Shown: positions 1 to 7,693 of the stretch, piece by piece
Position numbering within the stretch: the first letter of the stretch is position 1
How the letters are laid out: each line of letters starts with the position of its first letter
The notes under the pieces: generated by a model
What the model was told of the DNA's origin: nothing
Database searches by the model: none
What the model saw: the letters and a program-made list of their open reading frames with translations, nothing else
DNA from: an uncultured Bacillota bacterium
GTDB taxonomy: Bacteria; Bacillota; Clostridia; Christensenellales; UBA1242
Length of the DNA stretch: 32,153 nt
Direction of reading: 5' to 3'
Assembly: GCA_947053645.1 (NCBI GenBank)
Contig: CAMRTM010000001.1
Location: forward strand, 73,430-105,582
Position numbers and translations under genes: made by a program

Positions 1-261
1 AGCCTCGGCTTTCGTCACAACCTTTCTTGTAAATTTTTCGCCTTTATTGATTATTGCAGTCATTGCCTTTTCAATTTCTGCAAAGTCATCTGGCGTAAGG
101 TTCTTTTCAAGGTCAATATCATAATAAAAGCCATCGTCTATCGCAGGACCTATTGTAAGTTTTGTTTTAGGGTACTTTTGTACTATTGCTTTTGCCAAAA
201 TGTGCGCAAGAGAATGTCTTGCAGTTTCTAATTCTTTATCTACAAATTTTTCAAGTTTCAT
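1..261 (-). CDS. thrS: Threonyl-tRNA synthetase, N-terminal part (runs off window)
   Basis: This partial gene starts at the ATG ending at 261, with a GGAGG ribosome site just upstream, and continues past the left edge. The 87 visible residues include ARHSLAHILA, the HxxxH zinc motif of the editing (N2) domain of ThrRS, and IGPAIDDGFYYDID, the usual ThrRS block that follows. The enzyme charges tRNA-Thr. The HxxxH motif begins about 16 residues from the start, so the roughly 60-residue N-terminal TGS domain of most bacterial ThrRS is absent. The Thr-type T-box leader directly upstream supports the call. The catalytic and anticodon-binding domains lie outside the window. Confidence 0.93.
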   Translation of the reverse strand, partial: MKLEKFVDKELETARHSLAHILAKAIVQKYPKTKLTIGPAIDDGFYYDIDLEKNLTPDDFAEIEKAMTAIINKGEKFTRKVVTKAEA

Positions 262-273
262 GATTTACCTCCA

Positions 274-474
274 TAAAAAAATCGTCCTAGAAAAAATCCT
301 AAGGACGATTGACTAAACCGCGGTTCCACCTTAATTGCAAAATTGCTTTTGCCTCTCATTATCTTGCATATCTTCATAAAAGTGGTTTCATTTTATTCTC
401 CACTTAGGTTTTTCACCAACCAACCCTTCTCTGTACGCTTTAAATAAAACTACTTGTCTTTCACTAATGCTTAC
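274..474 (-). promoter_or_regulatory. T-box riboswitch leader of thrS
   Basis: The minus-strand leader carries the T-box signature GGTGGAACCGCGG (318-330), which binds the uncharged tRNA acceptor end. It is followed by an intrinsic terminator with stem AATCGTCCT/AGGACGATT (280-310) and a T-run. Upstream is a Stem I-like region with AGAGAAGG and a probable specifier ACC (384-386), a Thr codon followed by a purine. Uncharged tRNA-Thr is expected to favour the antiterminator and allow thrS transcription. The T-box class is certain; the specifier assignment is by eye and less sure. Confidence 0.92.
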
Positions 475-480
475 ACCAGT

Positions 481-509
481 ATACTATCACTTTGCAATTG
501 TTTTGTCAA
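481..509 (-). promoter_or_regulatory. Sigma-A promoter of the thrS T-box transcript
   Basis: TTGACA (504-509), a 17-bp spacer and TAGTAT (481-486) preceded by a TGn extension lie on the minus strand. They predict a transcription start near 474, about 210 nt upstream of the thrS start codon, which matches a T-box leader. Confidence 0.8.
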
Positions 510-537
510 CTGATTATGCAAAGATTTTTAGAGAAAT

Positions 538-612
538 AGATTTCTCCGCTACGGGCTTACGCCCTTCGGTCGAAATGACAAAGTGAGAAAATGAACTTCG
601 GTCGAAATGACA
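538..612. repeat. Dispersed 'TTTCTCCGC...GGTCGAAATGACA' repeat
   Basis: One full unit starts at 538 (GATTTCTCCGC, variable middle with an ACGGGC/GCCCTT inverted segment, then GGTCGAAATGACA), followed by a partial unit ACTTCGGTCGAAATGACA at 595-612. The same sequence recurs at about ten other places in the window. No coding content is apparent. Confidence 0.85.
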
Positions 613-638
613 ATAATATATCCCATCAGCATGACATT

Positions 639-719
639 GCTGCGAAGTGTGCGTTTTTTTTACTGCCTTTGCAGGCTTTAGCCGATACAGCATGAAAAAA
701 TGTGCACGAGCCGCTTTTT
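639..719 (+). ncRNA. Candidate structured RNA element, copy 1 (3' of ytxC)
   Basis: On the plus strand this reads as an outer stem GCTGC/GCCGC (one mismatch), an asymmetric GAA/GA internal loop, a 7-bp stem GTGTGCG/TGTGCAC closed with G-T wobbles, then TTTTTT paired with AAAAAA, and an apical hairpin GGC-TTTA-GCC after GCCTTTGCAG. A T-tract follows and merges with the ytxC stop codon. Copy 2 at 20418-20500 has the same layout with different stem bases. The G-T wobbles favour the plus strand as the RNA. No promoter was recognised, so a DNA element or a convergent terminator remains possible. Confidence 0.55.
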
Positions 720-1485
720 AGTGTTTTTTAAGTTGGGTACACTGGCACTGCGTTGTTACTACTATACGCTGCTCATAAAGCCTTTCTAGAAGCGAGGTGG
801 TATTATTGACGCCTTGACAATATAAATTAATTTTTTGTGGCGACAAATCTATGATTGAAGAAATTAATCCTTCTTCATTGAAAGTCTTATTTTGGTATTG
901 TCCACGCTCGCCATCCTGCATTTCTAAGTATATTTTATACCCTTCTTCATCTTCAATAACATTTACCTCATCTTCACATATTTCTAGATTGTCTACAAGA
1001 AATTTAAGCAAATCATTAAATGCATCAGCACTTATTAAATAATCTCTATTCTCATTCGCAAGCGATACCAGTTCTGTCCATTTACTTTTAAGATTTTTAA
1101 GTTTGAACTCATAAAAAGATTCTAGGTATAAATCACTGTCAAAAGATAAACTTTTTTGAATTATATAATAATCTGTTTCTCTATCAAAGTTCAGTAGTGC
1201 TTTCTTAAACGCTAGCACCCCCATTTTATCGTGCTGTGGCAGAAATAAAAATTTATCTAAAAATGAGGATTTATAATAAGTACAAATTACCTGCGTGATA
1301 AACCTTGACAGGGCCTTTTCTAGTTGTTCGCGTTTGGTTTCATGCACTCCTATTAGTATACTACTGTACCCATTTTCACTATGGGAGGTTATCACTCCAC
1401 CTGTTTGTTTTACTAATGTTTGTAAACTGCCTAGAAGATGTTTCGCTAATTCTTCGTTATATAAATTTAAGGAAAACTCCCACAT
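718..1485 (-). CDS. ytxC: YtxC-like sporulation-associated protein
   Basis: This 255-residue protein has no signal peptide or membrane segment. Its overall pattern and its C-terminal block (LISSIIDLSPQKINLYC, then ERLYEQRIVV and two closing cysteines in TQCQCT) resemble the YtxC family, named as putative sporulation proteins of unknown biochemical role. Family members are usually slightly longer. Neighbourhood is the strongest support: ytxC lies next to thrS in Bacillus and many Clostridia, and here thrS follows on the same strand. The start is fixed by GAAAGGAG seven bases before the ATG. The 3' end runs directly into the repeated structured element at 639-719. Confidence 0.72.
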   Translation of the reverse strand: MWEFSLNLYNEELAKHLLGSLQTLVKQTGGVITSHSENGYSSILIGVHETKREQLEKALSRFITQVICTYYKSSFLDKFLFLPQHDKMGVLAFKKALLNFDRETDYYIIQKSLSFDSDLYLESFYEFKLKNLKSKWTELVSLANENRDYLISADAFNDLLKFLVDNLEICEDEVNVIEDEEGYKIYLEMQDGERGQYQNKTFNEEGLISSIIDLSPQKINLYCQGVNNTTSLLERLYEQRIVVTTQCQCTQLKKH

Positions 1486-1573
1486 AAAAATCTCCTTTCT
1501 AAGCCTATTCTATGCAGCGAATTAAAAAATACTCAAAAAAAACTATTCTTTTGTGTTATTTTTGCTAAATAAT

Positions 1574-1602
1574 TTGACAAATAATATAAAAATAACTAAT
1601 AA
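1574..1602 (+). promoter_or_regulatory. Promoter of the lipoprotein gene
   Basis: TTGACA (1574-1579), a 17-bp spacer and TAATAA (1597-1602) precede the start codon at 1611. The predicted transcription start is only about 2 nt before the ATG, and no Shine-Dalgarno sequence is present. Confidence 0.6.
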
Positions 1603-1610
1603 TAAGTTAT

Positions 1611-2327
1611 ATGAAAAAGTATAAAATCTTTAACTTAATATTGCTTTTCTTAGTTACGATTACCCTTTTTACGGGTTGTGGCGAAACTAAGTATTTTTCA
1701 ATTTCTACTAAAAGTAGCAATTCAGAAATTGGCACTGGCAACGGTAGTATTAACACCACATGGGCGGAAGGCACTGAACTTAATCTAATTGCCACTTCCA
1801 AAGATTCCGACAAATACCCTTTCATTTGTTGGGTTAAGGATGCAACTAAAGTTTATTCCACTAATAGTAGTGAGAAACTTAAGGTAAGCGAGGCAACTGA
1901 AGGCGTTTATACTGCTATATTTAGTGAAGGCGAAAATAATTTCAATGCTATGATGTATGCCGCCCTTACAAATATCACATATAATACTTCAAATTTTTCT
2001 GACATAAATTATACCGTTAGATATGCCCCTGAAAAAAATGCCAGCATAGAAATTGTACATTGCGAAGGCAAGGCACAACAGGTAAGCATAAATTCTTTTA
2101 CCGACAATGTTTTCTGTCTGCTTGAAGATACTCAGCCTAAAGCATATATTTTTAGTCTTACACTTACAGTTATAAAAAATGATGGCACTGAGGAAATTAA
2201 AAATTTTAGAAATATCAAAGTAAACAATGATTTATTTGAAGGCAAAAGCGAGTTCACCTATGAAGATGATGTAAACGGATTATCACTTACCTTCTCTAAA
2301 CTTTCGAAAAGTTTGTTTGAACAATAA
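1611..2327 (+). CDS. Predicted lipoprotein with InlB B-repeat-like segment
   Basis: The 238-residue product starts with a lipoprotein signal peptide: KKYK, a hydrophobic stretch and the lipobox LFTGC with the modified Cys near residue 22. It is therefore expected to be anchored on the outer face of the membrane. Residues of about 45-100 (GNGSINTTWAEGTELNLIAT, then YPFICWVKD and GVYTAIF) resemble the divergent InlB B-repeat/bacterial-repeat beta fold found in surface proteins. The remaining C-terminal half is not recognised. It stands alone between divergent ytxC and a bidirectional terminator. There is no Shine-Dalgarno, and the promoter lies almost on the ATG, so the mRNA may be leaderless. 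Confidence 0.72.
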   Translation: MKKYKIFNLILLFLVTITLFTGCGETKYFSISTKSSNSEIGTGNGSINTTWAEGTELNLIATSKDSDKYPFICWVKDATKVYSTNSSEKLKVSEATEGVYTAIFSEGENNFNAMMYAALTNITYNTSNFSDINYTVRYAPEKNASIEIVHCEGKAQQVSINSFTDNVFCLLEDTQPKAYIFSLTLTVIKNDGTEEIKNFRNIKVNNDLFEGKSEFTYEDDVNGLSLTFSKLSKSLFEQ

Positions 2328-2359
2328 AAAAATCCATGTCTGATGGCATGGATTTTTTT
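2326..2359. terminator. Bidirectional intrinsic terminator
   Basis: An A-run, stem TCCATG/CATGGA with an eight-base loop, and a T-run of seven follow the lipoprotein stop codon. The A/T symmetry lets it also serve the small minus-strand ORF at 2379-2510. Confidence 0.85.
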
Positions 2360-2378
2360 CGCTGAAAACTATAAAAGA

Positions 2379-2510
2379 TTATCTACTACATGATTTTGTA
2401 GAATTCTTTGTGTGTGACATTTTTGATGACTCTGCTTTTGCCTCACTGCCTGCTTCTACTTTGTTCTTCGTAGTCTTTTTCTCTTTCTTGTCCTTGCGTT
2501 TACCGAACAT
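2379..2510 (-). CDS. Small Lys-rich hypothetical protein (43 aa)
   Basis: This ORF is too short for the supplied track. It has an ideal ribosome site, AGGAGGTGAAAACT directly before ATG, and ends in TAA 20 bases before a bidirectional terminator. The product starts MFGKRKDKKEKKTTKNK and continues with Ser/Ala/Glu-rich sequence to a single Cys near the C-terminus. It is very basic at the N-terminus, with no membrane segment or leader-peptide cleavage motif that I recognise. Function is unknown. The combination of perfect ribosome site, closed frame and terminator makes real translation likely. Confidence 0.6.
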   Translation of the reverse strand: MFGKRKDKKEKKTTKNKVEAGSEAKAESSKMSHTKNSTKSCSR

Positions 2511-2599
2511 AGTTTTCACCTCCTATTTTCAAGGTATTTACCTTGTAATTATAGGATGGGCAAAATTATGAAAATTATACTACACTTTTCTATACTTAT

Positions 2600-2836
2600 A
2601 GATTTCTCCGCTCCGCCTGTAGCTTCCGTCGAAATGACAGTGCCTTAGGTACTTTTAATGAAATACAGATTGTTAGAAAGTGCGGCGGATCGCCTAGATC
2701 CCTCCGCTACGGTCGGGATGACAAAATGGGGGTAATCGGGATGACAAAATGGGTGTAGTCGGGATGACAGGAAGGCTTCCGTCGAAATGACATAAGGGTT
2801 TGTCGAAATGACATGATAGAATGGTCAGTATGACAA
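2600..2836. repeat. Cluster of dispersed GTCGAAATGACA / GTCGGGATGACA repeats
   Basis: A full TTTCTCCGC unit at 2600-2640 runs into GTGCCTTAGGTAC (hairpin). Next, 2683-2836 holds tandem degenerate units: ATCGCCTAGATCCCTCCGC...GTCGGGATGACA, two short ATCGGGATGACA/AGTCGGGATGACA units, and CCGTCGAAATGACA-type units. Unit lengths vary. I see no other content in this gene-free stretch. Confidence 0.85.
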
Positions 2837-2837
2837 T

Positions 2838-2860
2838 AAAAAAGGTGCTTTAAGCACCTA
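2838..2860 (-). terminator. Intrinsic terminator of the ruvX-DUF1292 unit
   Basis: On the minus strand, TAGGTGCTTAAAGCACC is followed by a T-run, directly after the DUF1292 stop codon. Nearly the same hairpin ends ftsY at 13907-13929. Confidence 0.85.
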
Positions 2861-2862
2861 GT

Positions 2863-3309
2863 TTACTTTGTTGTTTTCTTTCCGGCAGTTTTTCCAGCAG
2901 TCTTAGTTGCAGTTTTTGCAGGTGCTTTCTTAGCCTCTGGTTTCTTTGCAGTTGTTTTCTTGGCTGGTTTCTTTGCAGATGCTTCTTCAAGAAGGTCATA
3001 GTATTTATCGAATACAGAAATTGCAACCTCTTCATTCTCCTCTACGCGAAGAACTGTATTGCCTTGTTTATCTTGTTCGCATACAAATACTACTGCTTCA
3101 TCATCAGCAATACCCTCTACTTTATCGATTGGTTTGAGTACCACATAGAGTTTTCTATCATTATCAATATCGTATGGTATAATTGCAACCTGTTCAAAAC
3201 TAATTTGTCTACCATTCTCGTCTTGTAACACAATTGGATCTCTATTTTCTTGATCAAGTAGTATGTCGAGTAAATCAACTGGTTGTTTTGCTTGTTCTTT
3301 CTTTTCCAT
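2863..3309 (-). CDS. DUF1292 (YrzB-like) protein with Lys/Ala-rich tail
   Basis: The 148-residue product has a DUF1292-type core (about residues 20-110): DENGRQISFEQVAIIPYDID, then KLYVVLKPID, DDEAVVFVCEQD and FDKYYDLLEE. From about residue 112 it changes to a low-complexity tail of KKPAKKTTAKK-type repeats resembling a histone H1 tail, which YrzB itself lacks. The family's function is unknown; the basic tail suggests binding to nucleic acid, which is inference. It starts 2 bases after the ruvX stop codon. The ruvX-yrzB pairing is conserved in Bacilli and Clostridia, which supports the family call. A strong terminator follows. Confidence 0.82.
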   Translation of the reverse strand: MEKKEQAKQPVDLLDILLDQENRDPIVLQDENGRQISFEQVAIIPYDIDNDRKLYVVLKPIDKVEGIADDEAVVFVCEQDKQGNTVLRVEENEEVAISVFDKYYDLLEEASAKKPAKKTTAKKPEAKKAPAKTATKTAGKTAGKKTTK

Positions 3310-3311
3310 TT

Positions 3312-3740
3312 TTATTCTCCCTTTTTATTATTCACAAATGTTTGCAAAATTATTTGTGCAGATAGTTTATCGATGATTTCCTTTCGCTTTTCCCTTCGTA
3401 CCTTACTTTGAATTAAGATTTCTTCAGCCTCAGCCGAGGTTAAGCGTTCATCTATATAGTGAACTTTAACACCTGAAAAATTGGCTAGTTTTTCACCGAA
3501 TTGTCTATGAAGCAATGCTCTTTCCCCTTCGCTCCCGTCCATATTTATCGGAAGTCCCAAGGCTACTTCATCTACATTATTGGTTTTTATGATTTGGGTA
3601 ATGTGGGCAATCGCATCTTCCTGTCCTCTATTTTTGTATACCTCATATGGGCTACAAATAATATTTAGAGGGTCGGTAAGTGCTATGCCTATTCGCACAT
3701 CTCCATAATCTATTCCCATTTTTCTATGTCTGTCTGCCAT
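3312..3740 (-). CDS. ruvX: Putative pre-16S rRNA nuclease / Holliday junction resolvase YqgF
   Basis: The 142-residue product has the RNase H-like YqgF fold: KMGIDYGDVRIGIALTDPL with the first catalytic Asp, EVALGLPINMDGSEG, the HYIDERLTSAEAE block with the Glu, and a C-terminal IDKLSAQIILQ with the second Asp. Family members act in 5' end maturation of 16S rRNA and have been proposed as Holliday junction resolvases. The track extends to a GTG at 3767, but a strong promoter overlaps that extension, so the ATG at 3740 (MADRHRK) is chosen. The predicted transcript starts about 6 nt before this ATG, leaving little room for a ribosome site. DUF1292 follows in the same unit. Confidence 0.93.
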   Translation of the reverse strand: MADRHRKMGIDYGDVRIGIALTDPLNIICSPYEVYKNRGQEDAIAHITQIIKTNNVDEVALGLPINMDGSEGERALLHRQFGEKLANFSGVKVHYIDERLTSAEAEEILIQSKVRREKRKEIIDKLSAQIILQTFVNNKKGE

Positions 3741-3752
3741 TTCACTACCTTC

Positions 3753-3781
3753 ATTATACCTTTTCACTTTTCGTTAGTCAA
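3753..3781 (-). promoter_or_regulatory. Sigma-A promoter of ruvX
   Basis: TTGACT (3776-3781), 17-bp spacer, TATAAT (3753-3758), located in the 47-bp gap after polA. The -10 ends 12 bases before the ruvX ATG. Confidence 0.8.
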
Positions 3782-3787
3782 ACAATT

Positions 3788-6283
3788 TTACTTACATTCA
3801 TATAAGTTTTTGCCAATCCCCACGCTTACGACTAAAGGTACTTTAAGTTTTACCACATTTTCCATTTCATTTTGAAGTATCTTCATAACCTCTTCTTCCT
3901 CACCTTTATAGGTGTCGATGATGAGTTCGTCATGTATCTGCAAGATTAATTGGCTCTTTTTGCCTAATAATGCTTTCTGAACATTTATCATTGCAAGTTT
4001 GATGATATCTGATGCTGTGCCTTGCATTGGCATATTCATTGCCACCCTTTGTCCAAAAGTGCGGGTTTGAAATTTTGAAGAAGAAAGTTCAGGTATTCGT
4101 CTCTTTCTTCCAAAGAGCGTTTTGATATAACCCAACTTTGTTGCATTTTCAACGCTTTCATCCATAAACTCTTTAACGCGAGGGTATCTTGTAAAGTATG
4201 AATCAATGTATGCCTTGGCTTTTGCCCTTGTACTTTTTATATTTTGACTTAAGCCATAGTCACTTATTCCATAGATAATACCAAAGTTTACCGCTTTTGC
4301 TTCTCTTCGCTGCTCTACCGTAGGGTTTTTCACTCCGAATATCTGACTTGCTGTAAGAGTGTGTATATCATCTCCCCTTTTATATGCTTCGATTAAATGC
4401 TCTTCCTCTGACAGGCTGGCAAGCAATCTGAGTTCGATTTGATTGTAATCGGCTGATATCAAACTTCCACCTTCAAACTTAGATTCAAAGATTTTTCGTA
4501 ATTCCCGCCCTTCTTCATCTCGCGTTGGTATAGTTTGAAGATTTGGCTCACTTGATGACAATCTGCCCGTGCTTGTGAGGGCTTGATTAAAGGTGGTGTG
4601 AATGATACTTCCACTTTCAGCACAAAGTTTCTTATAAACATCTATATAGGTGTTTTTAAGTTTTGAAAGTTTTCTATGTTTTAATATTAAGTCAACAATA
4701 GGAATATATCTTACCTCTTCTAGCACTCCCACCGCTGTGGACTGTTTTTTATTATTCCATGTTTCTATTCCTAATTTCCCAAAAAGTACAGACGCTACCT
4801 GTTTTGGTGAGTTTATGTTAAACTCCTCACCCGCTATCTCATATATCTCCTTTGAAAGATTTACAAGCCTTTGCGTATATTCTTTATCAAGTTCATCGAG
4901 TTTTTTCTCATTTATTTGAAAGCCATTCTCTTCCATTTGTACTAGAATCTCTACAAGTGGGAGTTCGATTTGATTATATACCTTATCAAGTTCTTCCTCT
5001 TTTAGAGTTTTTGTATAACTTTGATACAAACCATAATATTCATTGGTTTGTGAGGTTATTTCTCCATTCTTAAGCCCTGCACTTATAAGATAATGTGCAA
5101 GTGTCAGATCAAAATAATTTACAAGTTTTATTCCTAATTTCTTTAGATAATGCAAATCATCTTTTGCATCAAGAGTTAATTTCACAACATTTTCATTTTC
5201 AAAGATTGGTTTTAATGTCCTGCAGACATCTTCCAAAGTAAGTTCACTGCCAAACATTGTGTAATTATCATTTAGGTAATATTCCTTTTCGCTACCAAAA
5301 GCGAATGTCATTTTCTTTAAGTTAAAGGCGAAAGGATTTGAAAAAAATTCCTTTGTTTTGGAAATTAGATTTTTAAGAATTTCTTTTGTAAGTTCTTCGC
5401 GTTCCACCTTCTTTTGAATAGTAGGTTTTTCACTGAATAAAGTACTATTTTTTATTAACGAGGTAAAATCCCATGCTGAAAAAAATTCGCTTACTTTTTC
5501 GCTGAATGGAAATACAAGTTTGCAATCATCTAGGTTGAATGGAAAGTCACAGTCAGTTTTGATTGTCGCGAGTGTTTTGGACATATAGGCGTCATTTTTT
5601 CCATCTACAAGTTTTTCTTTTAGTTTGCCTGATATCTTACCGATATTCTCATATATGCCATCTATAGTTTGATACTCTTCAAGAAGCGAGTGTGCGGTCT
5701 TTTCTCCTACACCCTTTACCCCCGGAATATTATCGCTGGCATCTCCCATAAGACCTTTTAGTTCTATGACCTGACTTGGAGCAAGACCAAATTCCTCTTT
5801 TAGCGTTTCTAAGTCCATTTTTGCGACCTCAGTCACACCCTTCTTTGTAAGCCATACAAAAGTATTCTCATTTATCAGTTGGAGTAAATCTCTATCTCCA
5901 GACAGTATTATTTTTTGACAAACGCACCTCTTTGTCAGAGTGCCAATTATATCATCCGCTTCAATATTTTCATATTCAAAGGTTTTAATATTCATTGTAT
6001 TCAACATTTCCTTGATTACTGGAAATTGGCTTATCAGTTCTGGCGGAGTTGGTTTGCGTTGACCTTTATAATCAGCATAAATCTCATTGCGGAAGGTCTT
6101 TCTTGCATGGTCGAATGCGACCGCGATATGAGTTGGTTTTTGTTCGATTATCAATTTAATCAAAATGTTTGCAAAACCAAAAACAGCACCCGATGCCTTC
6201 CCCTCATGATTTGAGAGAAATGGAAGGGCATAGAATGCTCTATTTGCTATACTATTTCCATCTACTATTAGAAATTTATCCAT
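3788..6283 (-). CDS. polA: DNA polymerase I
   Basis: This 831-residue polymerase has an N-terminal 5'-3' exonuclease domain (about residues 1-290, starting MDKFLIVDGNS, with AFDHARKTFR and GVKGVGEKTA). A degenerate 3'-5' exonuclease domain follows (about 300-440) in which the DxE motif is absent. The Klenow polymerase domain has motif A SADYNQIELRLLA, motif B RREAKAVNFGIIYG and motif C LQIHDELIID. It fills gaps and removes RNA primers during repair and replication, probably without proofreading, as in many Gram-positive PolA enzymes. The track's 25 extra N-terminal residues do not fit the family, so the ATG at 6283 is used. It overlaps the upstream membrane gene by 16 bases, with AAGGAG about 15 bases before the start. 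Confidence 0.96.
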   Translation of the reverse strand: MDKFLIVDGNSIANRAFYALPFLSNHEGKASGAVFGFANILIKLIIEQKPTHIAVAFDHARKTFRNEIYADYKGQRKPTPPELISQFPVIKEMLNTMNIKTFEYENIEADDIIGTLTKRCVCQKIILSGDRDLLQLINENTFVWLTKKGVTEVAKMDLETLKEEFGLAPSQVIELKGLMGDASDNIPGVKGVGEKTAHSLLEEYQTIDGIYENIGKISGKLKEKLVDGKNDAYMSKTLATIKTDCDFPFNLDDCKLVFPFSEKVSEFFSAWDFTSLIKNSTLFSEKPTIQKKVEREELTKEILKNLISKTKEFFSNPFAFNLKKMTFAFGSEKEYYLNDNYTMFGSELTLEDVCRTLKPIFENENVVKLTLDAKDDLHYLKKLGIKLVNYFDLTLAHYLISAGLKNGEITSQTNEYYGLYQSYTKTLKEEELDKVYNQIELPLVEILVQMEENGFQINEKKLDELDKEYTQRLVNLSKEIYEIAGEEFNINSPKQVASVLFGKLGIETWNNKKQSTAVGVLEEVRYIPIVDLILKHRKLSKLKNTYIDVYKKLCAESGSIIHTTFNQALTSTGRLSSSEPNLQTIPTRDEEGRELRKIFESKFEGGSLISADYNQIELRLLASLSEEEHLIEAYKRGDDIHTLTASQIFGVKNPTVEQRREAKAVNFGIIYGISDYGLSQNIKSTRAKAKAYIDSYFTRYPRVKEFMDESVENATKLGYIKTLFGRKRRIPELSSSKFQTRTFGQRVAMNMPMQGTASDIIKLAMINVQKALLGKKSQLILQIHDELIIDTYKGEEEEVMKILQNEMENVVKLKVPLVVSVGIGKNLYECK

Positions 6284-6609
6284 TGGGCTAATGCTTCCGC
6301 TCCTTCTTTTCCTCCGCCTATACCAAACAAGCCTTGGAAAAAGGATGGAATAGTACAAGTGAGGATATATATTATTATCACAAGTGTAAGCAGTACGAAG
6401 AAAACTACTTTCAGTGGACTGCCAAAGAAATTCACTAGCGCATACAAGAAAACTAATGCAAGCCCGCCATAATCAGCAATTCCTTTTAATATCGTCCCCC
6501 ATGTTTCCCATGCCATGACTGTAGCCTCACCAAGTATATTAAACATACAAAGTACCGCCACATAAACTATTACTAGTACCGAAAGAATGAAATAAAGTAT
6601 TGTTTTCAT
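6268..6609 (-). CDS. Small membrane protein, unknown function
   Basis: The 113-residue product has about three hydrophobic segments: residues 3-25 (ILYFILSVLVIVYVAVL), about 45-65 (GGLALVFLYALVNFF) and about 68-90 (VVFFVLLTLVIIIYIL), then a Gly-rich, soluble C-terminus. I do not recognise the family. AAAGGAG lies six bases before the ATG. The 3' end overlaps the start of polA by 16 bases on the same strand, so the two are probably cotranscribed and perhaps translationally coupled. That coupling is an arrangement, not evidence of a DNA-repair role. Confidence 0.75.
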   Translation of the reverse strand: MKTILYFILSVLVIVYVAVLCMFNILGEATVMAWETWGTILKGIADYGGLALVFLYALVNFFGSPLKVVFFVLLTLVIIIYILTCTIPSFFQGLFGIGGGKEGAEALAQWINF

Positions 6610-6630
6610 AATTCTCCTTTGTCTATCTTG

Positions 6631-6658
6631 ATTTTAACATACTTTTTCAGATATTCAA
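6631..6658 (-). promoter_or_regulatory. Promoter of the membrane protein-polA unit
   Basis: TTGAAT (6653-6658), 16-bp spacer, TAAAAT (6631-6636) with TGn extension, about 22 bases before the start codon at 6609. Confidence 0.6.
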
Positions 6659-6672
6659 AATGATTTTTATGC

Positions 6673-7692
6673 CTACTCTTCTTCCTTTTCCTTCTTTTTT
6701 GCACGCTTTAAGGCTTTTTCCTTGTTTTTAAGAGGTTTAATCTTTTTTGGTTTCTTCTCCTTCTTTTCCTTCTTAGTTTTGACTTTTTTAACCTTTTTAA
6801 TCTTGGATTTCTTAATTTTTCTTGTCTTTTTGATTTTTGTCGGTATTGTGCCATCGTCTGGTAATGCCTCTTTTAGACACTCTGGATTTGACATTATATC
6901 CTCGATTATTCTTAATGATTTACCCATATATAGACCATCTGCAATACGCTCATCAAGTGATATACCTAGGTTCATGATTTTTGCTATGGATAATTCTTTA
7001 TTGTTTACAACTACTGGCTCCATTTTTTCTTTACCCATTGAAATGAAAATACTGGTGGTTCCAAAGTTATACAAATGGTGATATACATATTTCAGTTTTA
7101 TTGATTTTAAATTTGTCACAAAACAACTTGTATGGAATGGACTTGCCTTTAAGAAAAGTTTTCCAAACATACCATGTCTATCAAAGAATCTAAACAATGC
7201 AAGCCCCCAACGGAATAGCCAGTCTGGAAGGGCTGTAAATTTTTTTGCAACATCGGTGGTAGCATGCTCGTCACTTGCCATGTTTTTTGCAATTTCTTCA
7301 TCTACTATCTTCTTAACTTCATAAATGCTTTCTCTTCCTGTGAATGGGAACTTTAAGGTCATAGACTCGCCTTCATCAGTACGCATTTCTTTTTTAACAT
7401 CTAAGGAGATGAATATTCCCTTTCTTTGATATGTGGAGCCTCTCATTATGAAACGATTGAGTTTTGGACGCATATACAGCACCCTAACTATAGTCGCAAA
7501 AACTACATCCATATATGTAAAATGTGTACCATTCCTTCTTTCATCCGCCAAGAATTTATCTATATTAGCACATGGTATTTTTACATTTATATAATTAACT
7601 GCGTCAATACGCTGAGGCATGAAAAATGGACCTGCCTTATCAATTACATTCATTCCCTTTACTTTTTTTCCGTCGTATCTATGTCCGAACAT
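6673..7692 (-). CDS. E2/CAT-fold acyltransferase-like protein with Lys-rich tail
   Basis: Residues of about 25-275 resemble the catalytic domain of 2-oxoacid dehydrogenase E2 and chloramphenicol acetyltransferase: a YINVKIPCANIDKFL strand, FTYMDVVFATIVRVLYMRPKLN, GTTSIFISMG, and NLGISLDERIADG near residues 242-253. In active enzymes the last motif reads DHRxxDG; here the catalytic His is replaced by Glu (residue 248), so standard acyl transfer is doubtful. There is no lipoyl domain and no E1 or E3 gene nearby. The last 65 or so residues are dominated by Lys. It starts one base after the rarA stop codon, with GGGAG as ribosome site, so it is cotranscribed with rarA. Function unknown. Confidence 0.7.
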   Translation of the reverse strand: MFGHRYDGKKVKGMNVIDKAGPFFMPQRIDAVNYINVKIPCANIDKFLADERRNGTHFTYMDVVFATIVRVLYMRPKLNRFIMRGSTYQRKGIFISLDVKKEMRTDEGESMTLKFPFTGRESIYEVKKIVDEEIAKNMASDEHATTDVAKKFTALPDWLFRWGLALFRFFDRHGMFGKLFLKASPFHTSCFVTNLKSIKLKYVYHHLYNFGTTSIFISMGKEKMEPVVVNNKELSIAKIMNLGISLDERIADGLYMGKSLRIIEDIMSNPECLKEALPDDGTIPTKIKKTRKIKKSKIKKVKKVKTKKEKKEKKPKKIKPLKNKEKALKRAKKKEKEEE

Positions 7693-7693
7693 C

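Noticed and set aside
2683-2836. Tandem repeats that could suggest a CRISPR array
   Set aside because: Units differ in length and sequence, spacers are not uniform, and the same units are scattered across the window; no cas genes are present.
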